DNA of 34,713 nt from Neoroseomonas soli (GCF_018129065.1 NZ_JAAEDM010000053.1:1-34713), one strand, 5' to 3'; positions 22,408-30,554 are shown, numbered from the stretch's first letter. Translations and numbers: made by a program. Notes: a model not told the origin generated them from the letters alone.

Positions 22408-24861
22408 ATGCCTGACGGCTCCCAGTTCTCGAATTCTTCCTCGGCTCCGCCGGGGGGATTGCCCATCGACGGCGCGCAGCTGGCCGAGTTCTGCCGCGTC
22501 ATGTTTGAACACGCCCCGGCCGATACCTGGGTGAACCTCCAGGCCCGCACCAACAACTTCGATCCAAAGGCCGCGGCTGCTTGGACCGTCGAGCAGCGCG
22601 CGGCCTATGAGAAGGCGCGCGGGAAGAGCCTTGGGGGCTGGCTCCCGGTCTCGGACCTTGATCGCGTCATCAAGCGCGTCCTTGCGATGGCAGAGGAGGC
22701 GGCCAACGCGCCTTGGCCCGGCATGGTGTTCTGCCCGCCCGTCGCGACGTTCAAGACGCAGGGCGTCCGCGCGAAGGGGGCGGATAAGGCCAATCTCGCT
22801 GCGGGCCTCGCGATCCAGGTCGATCTCGATGACCGCAACCCCCCGGAGGCCCTAGCCCGCCTTGAGAAAATGCTCGGCGCGGCGACACTCGTCGTGCATT
22901 CAGGCGGCACCACCGACGCTGGCCATCCCAAGACCCACGCCTACTGGCGTCTCGCTTCCCCCGCCGTCACCGACGCCGACAAGGAACTGCTCCGCGAGGC
23001 GAGGAACCTCGCGGGCAAGCTGGCGGGGGGCGACGATTCCAGCACCAACGCCGTCCACCCGATCCCCTGGCCGGGCTCCTGGCACACCAAGGGCGAGCCC
23101 GTTATGTGCCGGATCGTCCGCAGCGGCGGCACGGACATCGCGGACCTCGGCGCGGTCGTCGCGGCGCTCCGGGCATCGTCCCCCCGTCATGCCTCCTCGT
23201 CCACGGGAGGGCAGCGAGAGGGCGCCCGCGCGCCCAACGACGCGCTGGTGCGCGAGGCGCTGCGCGCCATCCCCTACGCCTACTCTACCCACGACGAGGG
23301 GCAGCCCGATTGGCTCAAGGTCGCGGGCGCCATTCATAACGCGACGGATCGGCGCCCCGAAGGGTTGCTGCTCTTGATCGAGTGGTATGCAGCCAAGACC
23401 GAAGAGGAGCTTCGCGAAGGTGGCGCCCTCGACGAAATCGCGCGCCTGACCTCGAAGGAGCGCGCGAAGGAATGCGCCGACCGCTGGGCGCGGCTGATCA
23501 CGTCGCCGTTCGACCTGCTGGGCTGGAAGCAGCTGCAGCGTTGGGCGCATGAAGCGAAGGCGCCGGGGCTGATCCTGACCGGCAAGGGCGCCATTGTGCG
23601 TAGTGAGGCGAACCTTCTCGGCGTGCTGTCGGGGCCTGAATTCCCGAAGGTGGGCCTCAACCTGTTCTCGGGCGACATCACGCTTTTGGATCGGCCCGAA
23701 TGGGACCCGCCCGGCGAGTGGAAGCCGCGCGCCTGGACCGACGCCGACGATGGCGACGCGACCATCAAGCTCCAGCGGCTCCCGCTCTATAGCTGGGCCA
23801 CCAAGAATCTGACGGCACTCGCCATCGAGAAGCTGGCGCGCGAAAACCGCTTCGATCCAGTCGCGGACTATCTGCGCCGCCTCAGCTGGAACGGCACGCC
23901 GCGCATCGACACTTGGCTAACGGACTTCCTTGGCGTCGAGGACAGCGAACTTCACCGGGCATACGCAAGGAAGTGGCTGATCTCGGCCGTCGCCCGCGCC
24001 ATGCGGCCCGGCTGCAAGGTGGACACGGTGCTTGTGCTGGAAGGTCCGCAGGGCATCCGTAAGTCAACGACGCTGCGAATCCTGTTCGGTGATGAACATT
24101 TTACCGACCAGATTCCGGACCTTCGCGACAAGGACGCCAACGCCCAGCTTCGCGGCATCTGGGGCCTTGAGTTTGCGGAGTTCGACGCCCTGCGCAGCGC
24201 GGAAGAATCCCGCATCAAGGCGTTCCTCACGATCACGGCCGACCGCTACCGGGCCGCTTATGACCGGCGGCTCGCGGTCCACCCTCGGCGCTGCGTCTTC
24301 GCCGGGACCCTGAACCACACCAGCGACTACCTGGGCGACGAGACCGGCGCGCGGCGCTTCTGGATGGTCGAGTGCGCCGTTGGCTGGGAGAAGGGGCGGA
24401 AGGTGGATCTCGCCGCGTTCGCCGCCGCGCGCGACCAGCTGTGGGCCGAGGCCGCGCACCGCTTCAACGCGGGCGAGGAGTGGTGGCTTCCGCCAGAGCT
24501 TGAAGAGCTACAGGAGGCCGAGGCCACGCAGCGTCAGCGCGAGGACCCATGGCAGGGCGCCATCGCCAATCACATGTTGCAAGAACAGAAGCGCGAGACC
24601 ACGGCGCGCGACATCCTGGTGAACGCGCTCCAACTGAACGAAGCGCAACACACTAAGTCGAACCAGAAACGCATCAGCGCCATCATGCTGCGAATGGGCT
24701 GGAAGCGGCAGGCTGTGCGGCTCCCGATGGAGACCGACCCGAAGAAGAAGGGCGCGGCTGAGAAGGGCTACAAGGCGCCCGACAACTGGCCCGGCGAATG
24801 GGCGCCGCCCGATGGGTGGGACCTGCCCGAAGTCGCCCAGAAGAAGCGCGAGAAATATTGA
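22408..24861 (+). CDS. Primase-helicase (AEP-like primase, PriCT-2 and VirE/D5-type helicase)
   Basis: An 817-residue replication protein. Residues about 75-250 resemble an archaeo-eukaryotic-type primase (QVDLDD with D139/D141, then VVHSGGTTDAGHPKTHAYW). Residues about 280-335 match PriCT-2 (ALREALRAIPYAYSTH, DWLKVAGAIHNAT). From about 470 there is a virulence-associated-E-type helicase with Walker A GPQGIRKST (K552), Walker B-like WGLEFAEFDAL and GARRFWMVE. Such proteins start replication of phages, satellites and plasmids. ATG 22408 has GAGG 5 nt upstream; an ATG at 22369 lacks one. The Walker A loop has Arg in place of the usual last Gly. Confidence 0.87.
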   Translation: MPDGSQFSNSSSAPPGGLPIDGAQLAEFCRVMFEHAPADTWVNLQARTNNFDPKAAAAWTVEQRAAYEKARGKSLGGWLPVSDLDRVIKRVLAMAEEAANAPWPGMVFCPPVATFKTQGVRAKGADKANLAAGLAIQVDLDDRNPPEALARLEKMLGAATLVVHSGGTTDAGHPKTHAYWRLASPAVTDADKELLREARNLAGKLAGGDDSSTNAVHPIPWPGSWHTKGEPVMCRIVRSGGTDIADLGAVVAALRASSPRHASSSTGGQREGARAPNDALVREALRAIPYAYSTHDEGQPDWLKVAGAIHNATDRRPEGLLLLIEWYAAKTEEELREGGALDEIARLTSKERAKECADRWARLITSPFDLLGWKQLQRWAHEAKAPGLILTGKGAIVRSEANLLGVLSGPEFPKVGLNLFSGDITLLDRPEWDPPGEWKPRAWTDADDGDATIKLQRLPLYSWATKNLTALAIEKLARENRFDPVADYLRRLSWNGTPRIDTWLTDFLGVEDSELHRAYARKWLISAVARAMRPGCKVDTVLVLEGPQGIRKSTTLRILFGDEHFTDQIPDLRDKDANAQLRGIWGLEFAEFDALRSAEESRIKAFLTITADRYRAAYDRRLAVHPRRCVFAGTLNHTSDYLGDETGARRFWMVECAVGWEKGRKVDLAAFAAARDQLWAEAAHRFNAGEEWWLPPELEELQEAEATQRQREDPWQGAIANHMLQEQKRETTARDILVNALQLNEAQHTKSNQKRISAIMLRMGWKRQAVRLPMETDPKKKGAAEKGYKAPDNWPGEWAPPDGWDLPEVAQKKREKY

Positions 24862-24909
24862 AGAGTTGACTGCCCGGATGGTCCGAGCGGATTCGCACGG
24901 ACTACGACA

Positions 24910-24923
24910 TTTCGATATCGAAA
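24910..24923. promoter_or_regulatory. 14-bp perfect palindrome before the small primase-domain gene
   Basis: TTTCGATATCGAAA ends 9 nt before the GTG at 24933. Its arms TTTCGA/TCGAAA are the same as those of the palindrome at 18184-18196, with a 2-nt instead of a 1-nt centre. A common DNA-binding protein is the likely reason; it could also hide the ribosome binding site as a hairpin. Confidence 0.5.
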
Positions 24924-24932
24924 GAAAAACTA

Positions 24933-25268
24933 GTGAACGCAGCAATCAAGGTCTCACTCACCCTCGAACAGGTCAAGGTCAGGATCGCGGAAGGCGTGAA
25001 GGGCTACTTCGACGCCGGGCGCCTCGTGCCCCTGCCCGAGGGTGAGAAGGGCGGCACCCCCTCGTCCGAATTCTACCTCGATTACGTGAATTGGGCATCG
25101 AAGCAGGGCTTCCCTGTGGTCGGAAGCGCGGTGGGCTTCGGCCTCTACATCACGGCCCGTCATCCGGAATGGACCATCAGGCGCGCCCGGAAGGATCAGC
25201 GTGAAGGAAACCCGGTCAGCGTCCGCGCCGTCCGCTGGGCCGATGGCGTCACGCCCTATGCGGACTGA
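24933..25268 (+). CDS. Small protein with a primase C-terminal-like (winged-helix type) domain
   Basis: The 111-residue product starts at GTG 24933. Residues 45-109 (FYLDYVNWASKQGFPVVGS, VGFGLYI, then RAVRWADGVTPY) follow the pattern of the D5/phage-primase C-terminal domain: F-Y-x-D-Y-x-x-W, a glycine-proline turn, a hydrophobic helix and a final R-W-x-x-G. The next gene carries a related copy. It follows the primase-helicase by 71 nt and probably helps it bind DNA, an inference from the domain. The ribosome binding site is weak and a palindrome covers it. Confidence 0.6.
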   Translation: MNAAIKVSLTLEQVKVRIAEGVKGYFDAGRLVPLPEGEKGGTPSSEFYLDYVNWASKQGFPVVGSAVGFGLYITARHPEWTIRRARKDQREGNPVSVRAVRWADGVTPYAD

Positions 25269-25387
25269 TCTCGATGCTGTCTGCCAGCCGTCCCCGCAGA
25301 CCGACCCCGGCCCCGGAGGCCGCGCCTCGGGCGTGCCGGGGCTCCAGATGCACTCTCCGATCCTCTGACCCAGGAGGCCCGCCCGCC

Positions 25388-26092
25388 ATGAGCTTCCCAT
25401 ACCTCCGTCCGACACCCACGCCCCTCGGCCGCGAGATCGCAGACCGCATGCTCGCGGACATCGTGCGGGAGACGGGCCGGCTGCCCGTGTTCAGCCCCAT
25501 GAGTGACCGCCTCCGCCGTCACTGCGGCGGCTGGGGCCTGTGCCAGTTCGACGGCGCCGACTGGCCGCAGGTGGACTGGCGGAAGTGGGCGACCCGGACC
25601 TTCGACACCTACCCCGACGCTGAGCCCGACGACATGCGGCACGCCTTCTACCGGCTGCGGGGCGCGGCCGATCAGTGGGCCGAGGAGATCCCGCCCATCG
25701 GCGGCAAGACATACGACCTGTCCGGGGGCATCAACGGCGCGCTGTCCTGTGTGCGTTACTTCCAGTCCGGGCGGGTGACGGCGCTGCGGCCGGGCGAGGC
25801 CGGCGGCCTGTCCCTGACTGACCTATTCCGCGATTACGTGGGCTGGGCGACGGCGTGGGGCCACGGGACGGCCCTGCGGCCCGACTTCACCCGGAGCCTC
25901 AACCACTACCGGCCGAGCTGGCGCGGCGCCCCGCTGCGGCCCGTCCGCTGGGCGCCGGGCATCGAGCCCCACACCGCCCCGCCGCCACCCCGGCACACAT
26001 TCCGGAAGCCCCGACAGTGGCGCCGGGAGGAGATTGCCATCCTGGCGCTGGCCGCCGCGCGGAAGCGCGCCGCGCTGGGTGACCTCGCCTGA
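25388..26092 (+). CDS. Replication-module protein with a primase C-terminal-like domain
   Basis: A 234-residue protein; AGGAGG precedes the ATG at 25388. The N-terminal half (Trp- and Tyr-rich, WPQVDWRKWATRTFDTYP) is not recognised. Residues 141-195 (LSLTDLFRDYVGWATAWG, then RPVRWAPGIEPH) are a second copy of the domain of the preceding gene. The C-terminal 35 residues are basic (RKPRQWRREE) and may contact DNA. Order after the primase-helicase suggests a role in replication or its control. I cannot name a family. Confidence 0.62.
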   Translation: MSFPYLRPTPTPLGREIADRMLADIVRETGRLPVFSPMSDRLRRHCGGWGLCQFDGADWPQVDWRKWATRTFDTYPDAEPDDMRHAFYRLRGAADQWAEEIPPIGGKTYDLSGGINGALSCVRYFQSGRVTALRPGEAGGLSLTDLFRDYVGWATAWGHGTALRPDFTRSLNHYRPSWRGAPLRPVRWAPGIEPHTAPPPPRHTFRKPRQWRREEIAILALAAARKRAALGDLA

Positions 26093-26147
26093 TGGGCAAA
26101 CCCCGCGACCTAGTCGCGTCCACAATATACCGCAAAGAGAATGACCG

Positions 26148-26624
26148 GTGAACTACACCGACGAGATCGCACAGCACCTCACCGAAATGTCGGCGGCCCC
26201 CGAGTTCAAGGCGCTGTGCGAGGCGGCCGAAGATGCCGCGTTCAACATGCGCCTTGCCTCCGTGCTGATGAAGGACCGGCACGCATCCTCCCTGCGCGAC
26301 GGCCGGGCGCGGACCCAGATCATCGAGGCCATGGCCCAAGTCGGGAAGGTCATAGGTGGGCTGGCACGCCTCAAGCTGGCTCAGCAGTTCCACCCCCAGG
26401 CGGCTGACCATACGGCCACGACCGACGCGTATGGAACTGAGGTGCGCCTCCTGGTCCCGCCCGGCCCGGATCAGGACCTACGAGACCACGTGTTCACTAC
26501 CCTGGACACCTGCGAGACCATGCTCGGCTACGTCATGTTGCAGCTTGAGCTAGAGACCCGGATCATCGCGGCGGCGCGGCGGGCACGCCAGGAGGAACAG
26601 CGGCCACAGAATGGCTCCCACTGA
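26148..26624 (+). CDS. Helical protein of unknown function
   Basis: A 158-residue protein from GTG 26148, almost entirely helical: LTEMSAAPEFKALCEAAEDA, RTQIIEAMAQVGKVIGGLARL, then a 20-residue hydrophobic-amphipathic helix around LDTCETMLGYVMLQLELE and a charged end. No family is recognised. Its stop overlaps the ATG of the following frameshifted small-terminase-like gene (TGATG), so it belongs to that unit. Confidence 0.6.
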   Translation: MNYTDEIAQHLTEMSAAPEFKALCEAAEDAAFNMRLASVLMKDRHASSLRDGRARTQIIEAMAQVGKVIGGLARLKLAQQFHPQAADHTATTDAYGTEVRLLVPPGPDQDLRDHVFTTLDTCETMLGYVMLQLELETRIIAAARRARQEEQRPQNGSH

Positions 26625-27278
26625 TGACGCCCCGTTCCACGAAGCCGGCGACGGTCGAGATCCTGCCGGCGGCCCCTGCGGCGCCGAATTGGGACGCCAT
26701 CGAGCGCGCTTATCGGACGGGCCTCCTGCCTGTCTCAGTCCTGGCCCGCATGCCACGGCCTGCGGACGGCCGAGGTGAAGCAGCGGGCCAGCGAGAAGGG
26801 GTGGCGCTTCGACATCGTGCATGAAGTGCGGCAGGAGGTCGCGCGGCGCCTCGCCGTCTCGATGGTTGTCGATCCCGATCAGGAAGCCCCGCCCGATGTG
26901 GTGGAGCGCATCGCGGCCCTGCTGGTCGATATTCAGGCGAAGCAGCGGAAGGCCGCGCTCGACATGCTGGCCGACTGGGAGGCATCGCACGCCGCCTATC
27001 GGCGCATGCGCGACGGGAAGCCTGAGCAGGGCGACGTGGCATGGCTCGGCAAAGGCTGGTCCCTGGCGACGTGGGAAGCGCACCTGCTGGAGCAGCGCGA
27101 GAAGCTGCACGCGATGCTTGAGAAGGCATTCAGCCTGCCCATGGTGGCAGGCGAGGGGGAATTGCCCGCCGGTCGAGGCGCAATCCCCGCCGGGTCTGCG
27201 CCCGAGATCACGATCTATATTCCGCACAACGGCCGGGACGATGCGCCCGCGACCATCGACAGAGAAGCGAAGCCATGA
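26624..27278 (+). pseudogene. Small-terminase-like HTH protein gene with a frameshift
   Basis: The first frame (26624-26824) begins with PNWDAIERAYRTGLLPVSVLAR, the start of a helix-turn-helix typical of phage terminase small subunits. The matching second half, HGLRTAEVKQRASEKGWRFD, is in the +1 frame, which stays open to 27278. Adding one base near 26745 joins them into a protein of about 217 residues with a helical middle and a terminal ITIYIPHNGRD. So the gene has lost a base, or a programmed shift or sequencing error is present; no classical slippery site is visible. If intact it would bind DNA, perhaps to redirect packaging as in satellites. Confidence 0.6.
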
Positions 27279-27445
27279 CCCCGAGGCAGCGATCCCTCCA
27301 TCCCACGGGGACGCCCGCCGAGGCCCCTCTGGTGCGCGTCGCCATGAGGAGGGTAGCGTCCGGCATATCAGACGCCGTCCCGCACCCCTCCCCGACGCAG
27401 GACGCGGGCAGCGGGACGCCGCCATGGGTATGTGGCCATGACTGA
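27275..27445 (+). CDS. Possible 56-residue protein
   Basis: ATG at 27275 overlaps the preceding TGA by ATGA and opens 56 codons that run 8 nt into the HNH gene. The product is rich in Pro, Arg, Ala and Ser, without hydrophobic core or motif. Overlaps at both ends fit the operon style of this element, but composition gives no support, so it may be a chance frame. Confidence 0.33.
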   Translation: MTPRQRSLHPTGTPAEAPLVRVAMRRVASGISDAVPHPSPTQDAGSGTPPWVCGHD

Positions 27446-27896
27446 GGACGAGAAGACGGCCGCGCGCCGCGCGAAGAAGAATGCTTGGAAGCGCGCACAC
27501 TATGCGGCCCACAGGGATGCCGCCCTGGCGAAGCAGCGCAGATTCAGGGCCGACAACCCCGATGCGCGTCGCACCCATGCCGCCGTACATCGCGCCATCA
27601 GGTCGGGGAAGCTGGTTCGGCCCGACGCCTGCGAGCGGTGCGGCGGGCCGAACCCGCACGCCCACCACGCCGATTACGCGAGGCCGCTTGACGTGCAGTT
27701 CCTATGTCAGAGCTGCCACAACCTGGAACATTCCGCCGTGACCGACGACGACAAACGAGCGACGAGGGCCGCTGCTGATCGGCGTTACCGCGAGGCCAAC
27801 CGCGATACGATTCTGGCTCGCAAGGCCGGGTATCGTGAGGCAAATCGAGAGCGAATTGCCGCCAGAGAGCGCGAGCGCTACGCCGCCAACCGGTAG
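27438..27896 (+). CDS. HNH-type zinc-binding nuclease-like protein
   Basis: A 152-residue, strongly basic protein. The centre carries the HNH pattern: C65-x-x-C68, H76-H77-x-D79-Y and L-C90-x-x-C93-H94-N-L-E-H (ERCGGPNPHAHHADY, then LCQSCHNLEH). Both zinc knuckles and the catalytic-type His are there. Flanking basic helices (RRAKKNAWKRAHYAAHR and repeats of YREANR near the end) would hold DNA. Phage HNH proteins next to terminase genes help in packaging; here the neighbour is a small-terminase-like gene. GTG at 27432 is an alternative start; neither has a strong ribosome binding site. Confidence 0.75.
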   Translation: MTEDEKTAARRAKKNAWKRAHYAAHRDAALAKQRRFRADNPDARRTHAAVHRAIRSGKLVRPDACERCGGPNPHAHHADYARPLDVQFLCQSCHNLEHSAVTDDDKRATRAAADRRYREANRDTILARKAGYREANRERIAARERERYAANR

Positions 27897-28208
27897 AAGA
27901 CCATGGCCCGGCGGCGCGGGAAGTTACCCTCTCGGGGTTCAGCCAGGGGTCAGCCGGGGGCAATTCCCCTGGCCGGGCGCGCGGCTGACGGTGGTGCCGG
28001 CTGAGGGGCGTTCGCGCCTTACACCTTCAAGTTCTGCAACGGATCGTGCCACGGGGTGATCGTTCATTGTTGTGTTGTGAATGGCGCGAGGCGGCCGCCG
28101 CCACGCCGTGGCGCACTACGAAGACCCGCCCGCGCTTAGAGCGCAGCCCCTTGAAACGCCCGCTTTCGCAACCAATTTGAAAAAGAGGAACGTTCGCGAG
28201 GAAGACAG
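27897..28208. other. Intergenic stretch with a short relic resembling proline iminopeptidase
   Basis: The first part includes 27970-28020, whose frame reads WPGARLTVVPAEGRSRL, matching codon by codon (with third-position differences) the segment PGARLTVVPDAGRSAL of the iminopeptidase relic at 29687-29731. The remainder becomes AT-richer toward the next gene and should contain its promoter. Confidence 0.4.
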
Positions 28209-29111
28209 ATGACAAAGGCGTCTGCCGAATGTCTGGCGATACTGGTCATCGTCCTGGCGACGCCTTTAATCTCGACTTCGGCTCTGGCGCGCGACAGCAG
28301 GATGGAGATTTACAGGGACAACCAACGTGAAGCCCGCGAGAGACCGAGTCGCGACCTCGGTGCCCGAGAGTCGCCAGCACCGCGGGCGCCGGCGAGCCGC
28401 CCCAGCAGTCCGGCACCGGCTCGGGAGGTAGCCCCAACGATACCGGCATCGCCACCTGATGGTCGCGCGCTCCTACGGACACCGCCGGCGGGTTTCGATC
28501 CGACTCGGTCTGTTGGTCCGCAAGTGCGATCCCCAGCGCCTTCCGTGCATTCTGCTTCACCCTCTGCCGAAGTTGGGACGCGCGAACCCACGCGGGCCCC
28601 GACCGCTCGCCAACCGGATGCATCTCGGCCGGAAGGGCCACGCCTCCCCGCCTCGCCTCCTGACGGACGCGCGCTACTACAGCAGCCCCCGTCGGGGTTT
28701 GATCGGACACAAGCACCCGGGCCGCAGGTCCGCGCCCCCGTGCCTGCGGTTCCGTCGGGTCGTCTTGTCCCCGACGCAACGACCCGCGCCGCAGAACAAG
28801 AGCGCTTACGCCGTCTGCGAGATGTCGTCACTCAACGCGACTCCACCCCGCACGCGGAGGAACGTGTAGCGGAGACAGGCGCCAGCCTCCTCGAACACGG
28901 TCCGGGTATTGTCAATCGGCTAGGGCCGTCAGGACGCATTGCCGCTCCGCCGGCGGCAGCTGGGTTGATGGTGTTCACGCCTTCGGTCGTTGGCGATGCG
29001 ACGCTTACACCAGAGCAGTTGCGCGAGCAGGAGCAGCGTCGGAACGAGGGGCGGCAAGAAGCGCTACGCGAGCAGCGGATACTCAATCAGGGTGAAACGC
29101 GCGCACAGTAG
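28209..29111 (+). CDS. Secreted Pro/Ala/Arg-rich protein with an internal repeat
   Basis: A 300-residue protein with a signal peptide (about residues 1-27, cleavage near ALA) and a mature part that is largely disordered. Two 35-residue copies of one module, PASPPDGRALL..PP.GFD.T...GPQVR.P.P.V, lie at residues 79-113 and 147-181. The C-terminus is an Arg/Gln/Glu-rich helix (LREQEQRRNEGRQEALREQ). No family is recognised. GAGGA lies 6 nt before the ATG. It is the only clearly exported protein in the right half of the element. Confidence 0.65.
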   Translation: MTKASAECLAILVIVLATPLISTSALARDSRMEIYRDNQREARERPSRDLGARESPAPRAPASRPSSPAPAREVAPTIPASPPDGRALLRTPPAGFDPTRSVGPQVRSPAPSVHSASPSAEVGTREPTRAPTARQPDASRPEGPRLPASPPDGRALLQQPPSGFDRTQAPGPQVRAPVPAVPSGRLVPDATTRAAEQERLRRLRDVVTQRDSTPHAEERVAETGASLLEHGPGIVNRLGPSGRIAAPPAAAGLMVFTPSVVGDATLTPEQLREQEQRRNEGRQEALREQRILNQGETRAQ

Positions 29112-29372
29112 CGGCCACGCGCCCGACGCTCAGCCCGACTACGCGCCGTTGCCTTCCGTACTCCGTTCGCTGTCCAGCCCTGGCGTGAAGCCGGCCGTCA
29201 TCTCGAAGGCGGGCGGCGCGGATCGGTTGGCCCTCCCGGCAGCTGGGTGGTTCGGGAGTCCGTTGCCGCCCATGAACCTAGAGGTAAGGGCGTTGGCGGA
29301 TGGTCGGTTGGCCCGAACCGATTGACGGCACCAAGTGGCTCCCTGCCGAAGGAGATCGCCATGAATGCGCGT

Positions 29373-29788
29373 GGATATGGCCGCAGGCTGGCCTCCTGCC
29401 TGGGTTTCCCGCACCTGCCGGCGGCGCGGGCCTGGAGCCAGTACGAGGGATCGTGCTCGACCCTGCTGCCTTCCCCCGAGACGGTGGCGAGCTTCGCGCA
29501 GGATCGGTCCGCGCCCGGGCTGGCGCGGATCGAGGCGCATTACTTCGCGCATGACCTGTTCCTGCCGGAGGAAGGACTGCTCGGCCGCATCGGCCGCATC
29601 GCGAACATCCCGGCGGAGATCGTGCAGGGGCGCTACGACATGGCCTGCCCGCCCGAGACGCCTTCGAACTCGCGGCGGCCTCGCCAGGGGCGCGGCTGAC
29701 CGTGGTCCCGGATGCCGGGCGCTCGGCGCTGGAGCCGGGGGTGCGGACGGCGCTGGTCTCGGCGGTGGAGCGGTTCCGGCGGCGCTGA
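29373..29788 (+). pseudogene. pip: 3' relic of a proline iminopeptidase gene
   Basis: The sequence matches the C-terminal third of prolyl aminopeptidases: AARAWSQYEGSCSTLLPSPE, LARIEAHYFAHDLFL and IPAEIVQGRYDMACPP, where the Asp after GRY is the catalytic acid. A one-base loss near 29655 moves the rest (DAFELAAASPGARLTVV) into another frame, ending with TGA at 29786. The catalytic His of the usual G-H-S is Arg. The N-terminal two thirds, with the nucleophile, are missing, and the first residues are degenerate. It cannot be active and is a piece of chromosome carried in the element. Confidence 0.8.
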
Positions 29789-29814
29789 GCGCGTGGTATA
29801 GGAGCTTCCGGTGG

Positions 29815-29853
29815 GTCCCCGTAGCTCAGCAGGATAGAGCACAGGATTCCTAA
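29815..29853 (+). pseudogene. 5' half of tRNA-Arg (CCT), cut after the anticodon loop
   Basis: The acceptor strand GTCCCCG, D-arm GCTCAGCAGGATAGAGC and anticodon arm CAGGA-TTCCTAA are those of a tRNA-Arg with anticodon CCT. The expected 3' strand TCCTG is replaced by CGCGGTG and nothing later pairs with the acceptor. The cut is exactly at the end of the anticodon loop, a usual crossover place for tyrosine recombinases. It lies 26 nt after the iminopeptidase relic, so the two are likely neighbours in the source genome. Confidence 0.85.
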
Positions 29854-30104
29854 CGCGGTGATTTGGCGCGGCTCGTCGCGCCCCGGACGATAGGGAATTC
29901 GTCCAGGAGCAAGCGAGGGGCAAGCGACAATTCCCTCTTGCTGCTCCGACCCGAATCGAGGCACGCCATGGCTGCGGCGAGGTGCGCCGCAGCGTTGTGG
30001 CGAAACGGACGTCCACATCCCCAACATCAATCCTTGGGGACTGTGGAATGTCTGTTGCCGGCGTCAGACATCCCGCACTCCCCATCAACCCATGGAGACT
30101 GTGG
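29854..30104. other. Structured non-coding stretch after the tRNA-Arg scar
   Basis: Several inverted repeats crowd here: GGACGA/TCGTCC (29885-29904), GGGAATT/AATTCCC around an internal GCAAGCG direct repeat, and a 9-bp GC hairpin GCTGCGGCG/CGCCGCAGC (29971-29993). This may be the inner flank of an old attachment site plus the leader of the next gene. No coding frame is convincing. Confidence 0.4.
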
Positions 30105-30113
30105 ATGTCTGAC
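30025..30113. repeat. Imperfect 30-bp direct repeat and 11-bp inverted repeat at a gene start
   Basis: Bases 30025-30054 and 30083-30111 are imperfect copies (CATCAA...ACTGTGGA.ATGTCTG). In addition GTCAGACATCC (30063-30073) is the exact inverse of GGATGTCTGAC (30103-30113), so the second copy, which contains the start codon at 30105, can fold back on the leader. This may control translation of the following gene. Confidence 0.55.
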
Positions 30114-30530
30114 GACATTCAAGCCGACGCGTTGATGAACGCGCTTGCCCGCGTCCGCGCCAAGGAACAGCTGTTACTGGATATGCTTGCCCGCGTCCGT
30201 GGCGAGAAGCAGCTACAGCAGGAGCCGCAGCCTCAACCCCAGCCGCCGCCTGCCGAGGCCATCACCCATGAGGGCTGGCGCATCGAGCGGGAGCCTTCCG
30301 GTTGGTATATTCCCAAGGGCGCCCGGAACGAGCGAGACGGCCGCCGCTGCCGCTACCGCGATCACATCGCCCCTGCCGAGTTCACACCCGAGCAGGTGCG
30401 TCGGAACTATGATCAAATGTATCTTGAAGCCATTGCTGAAGCCACAGCCAAGCCCGAGCCCGAGATGGGGGCGGCGCAGCAACGCCGCATGAAGCGTGAC
30501 ATTCAGCGCCGCATGCACCGAGGCTTCTGA
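30105..30530 (+). CDS. Small basic protein of unknown function near the right end
   Basis: A 141-residue protein from ATG 30105 with GGAG upstream. Residues 1-35 form a charged helix with an internal repeat (LARVRAKEQLLLDMLARVRGEKQL), residues 37-50 are Gln/Pro-rich, and the rest (EGWRIEREPSGWYIPKG, then RRCRYRDHIAPAEF) is a basic small domain. It may bind nucleic acid; no family is recognised. It is the last gene before the right attachment site and ends at a strong hairpin. Confidence 0.65.
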   Translation: MSDDIQADALMNALARVRAKEQLLLDMLARVRGEKQLQQEPQPQPQPPPAEAITHEGWRIEREPSGWYIPKGARNERDGRRCRYRDHIAPAEFTPEQVRRNYDQMYLEAIAEATAKPEPEMGAAQQRRMKRDIQRRMHRGF

Positions 30531-30554
30531 CGCCATAGCCTCGCTCGCGCCACG

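Noticed and set aside
29815-29853. Functional tRNA-Arg
   Set aside because: Only the 5' half is present; the 3' anticodon strand, T-arm and acceptor strand are missing and no other half was found in the window.
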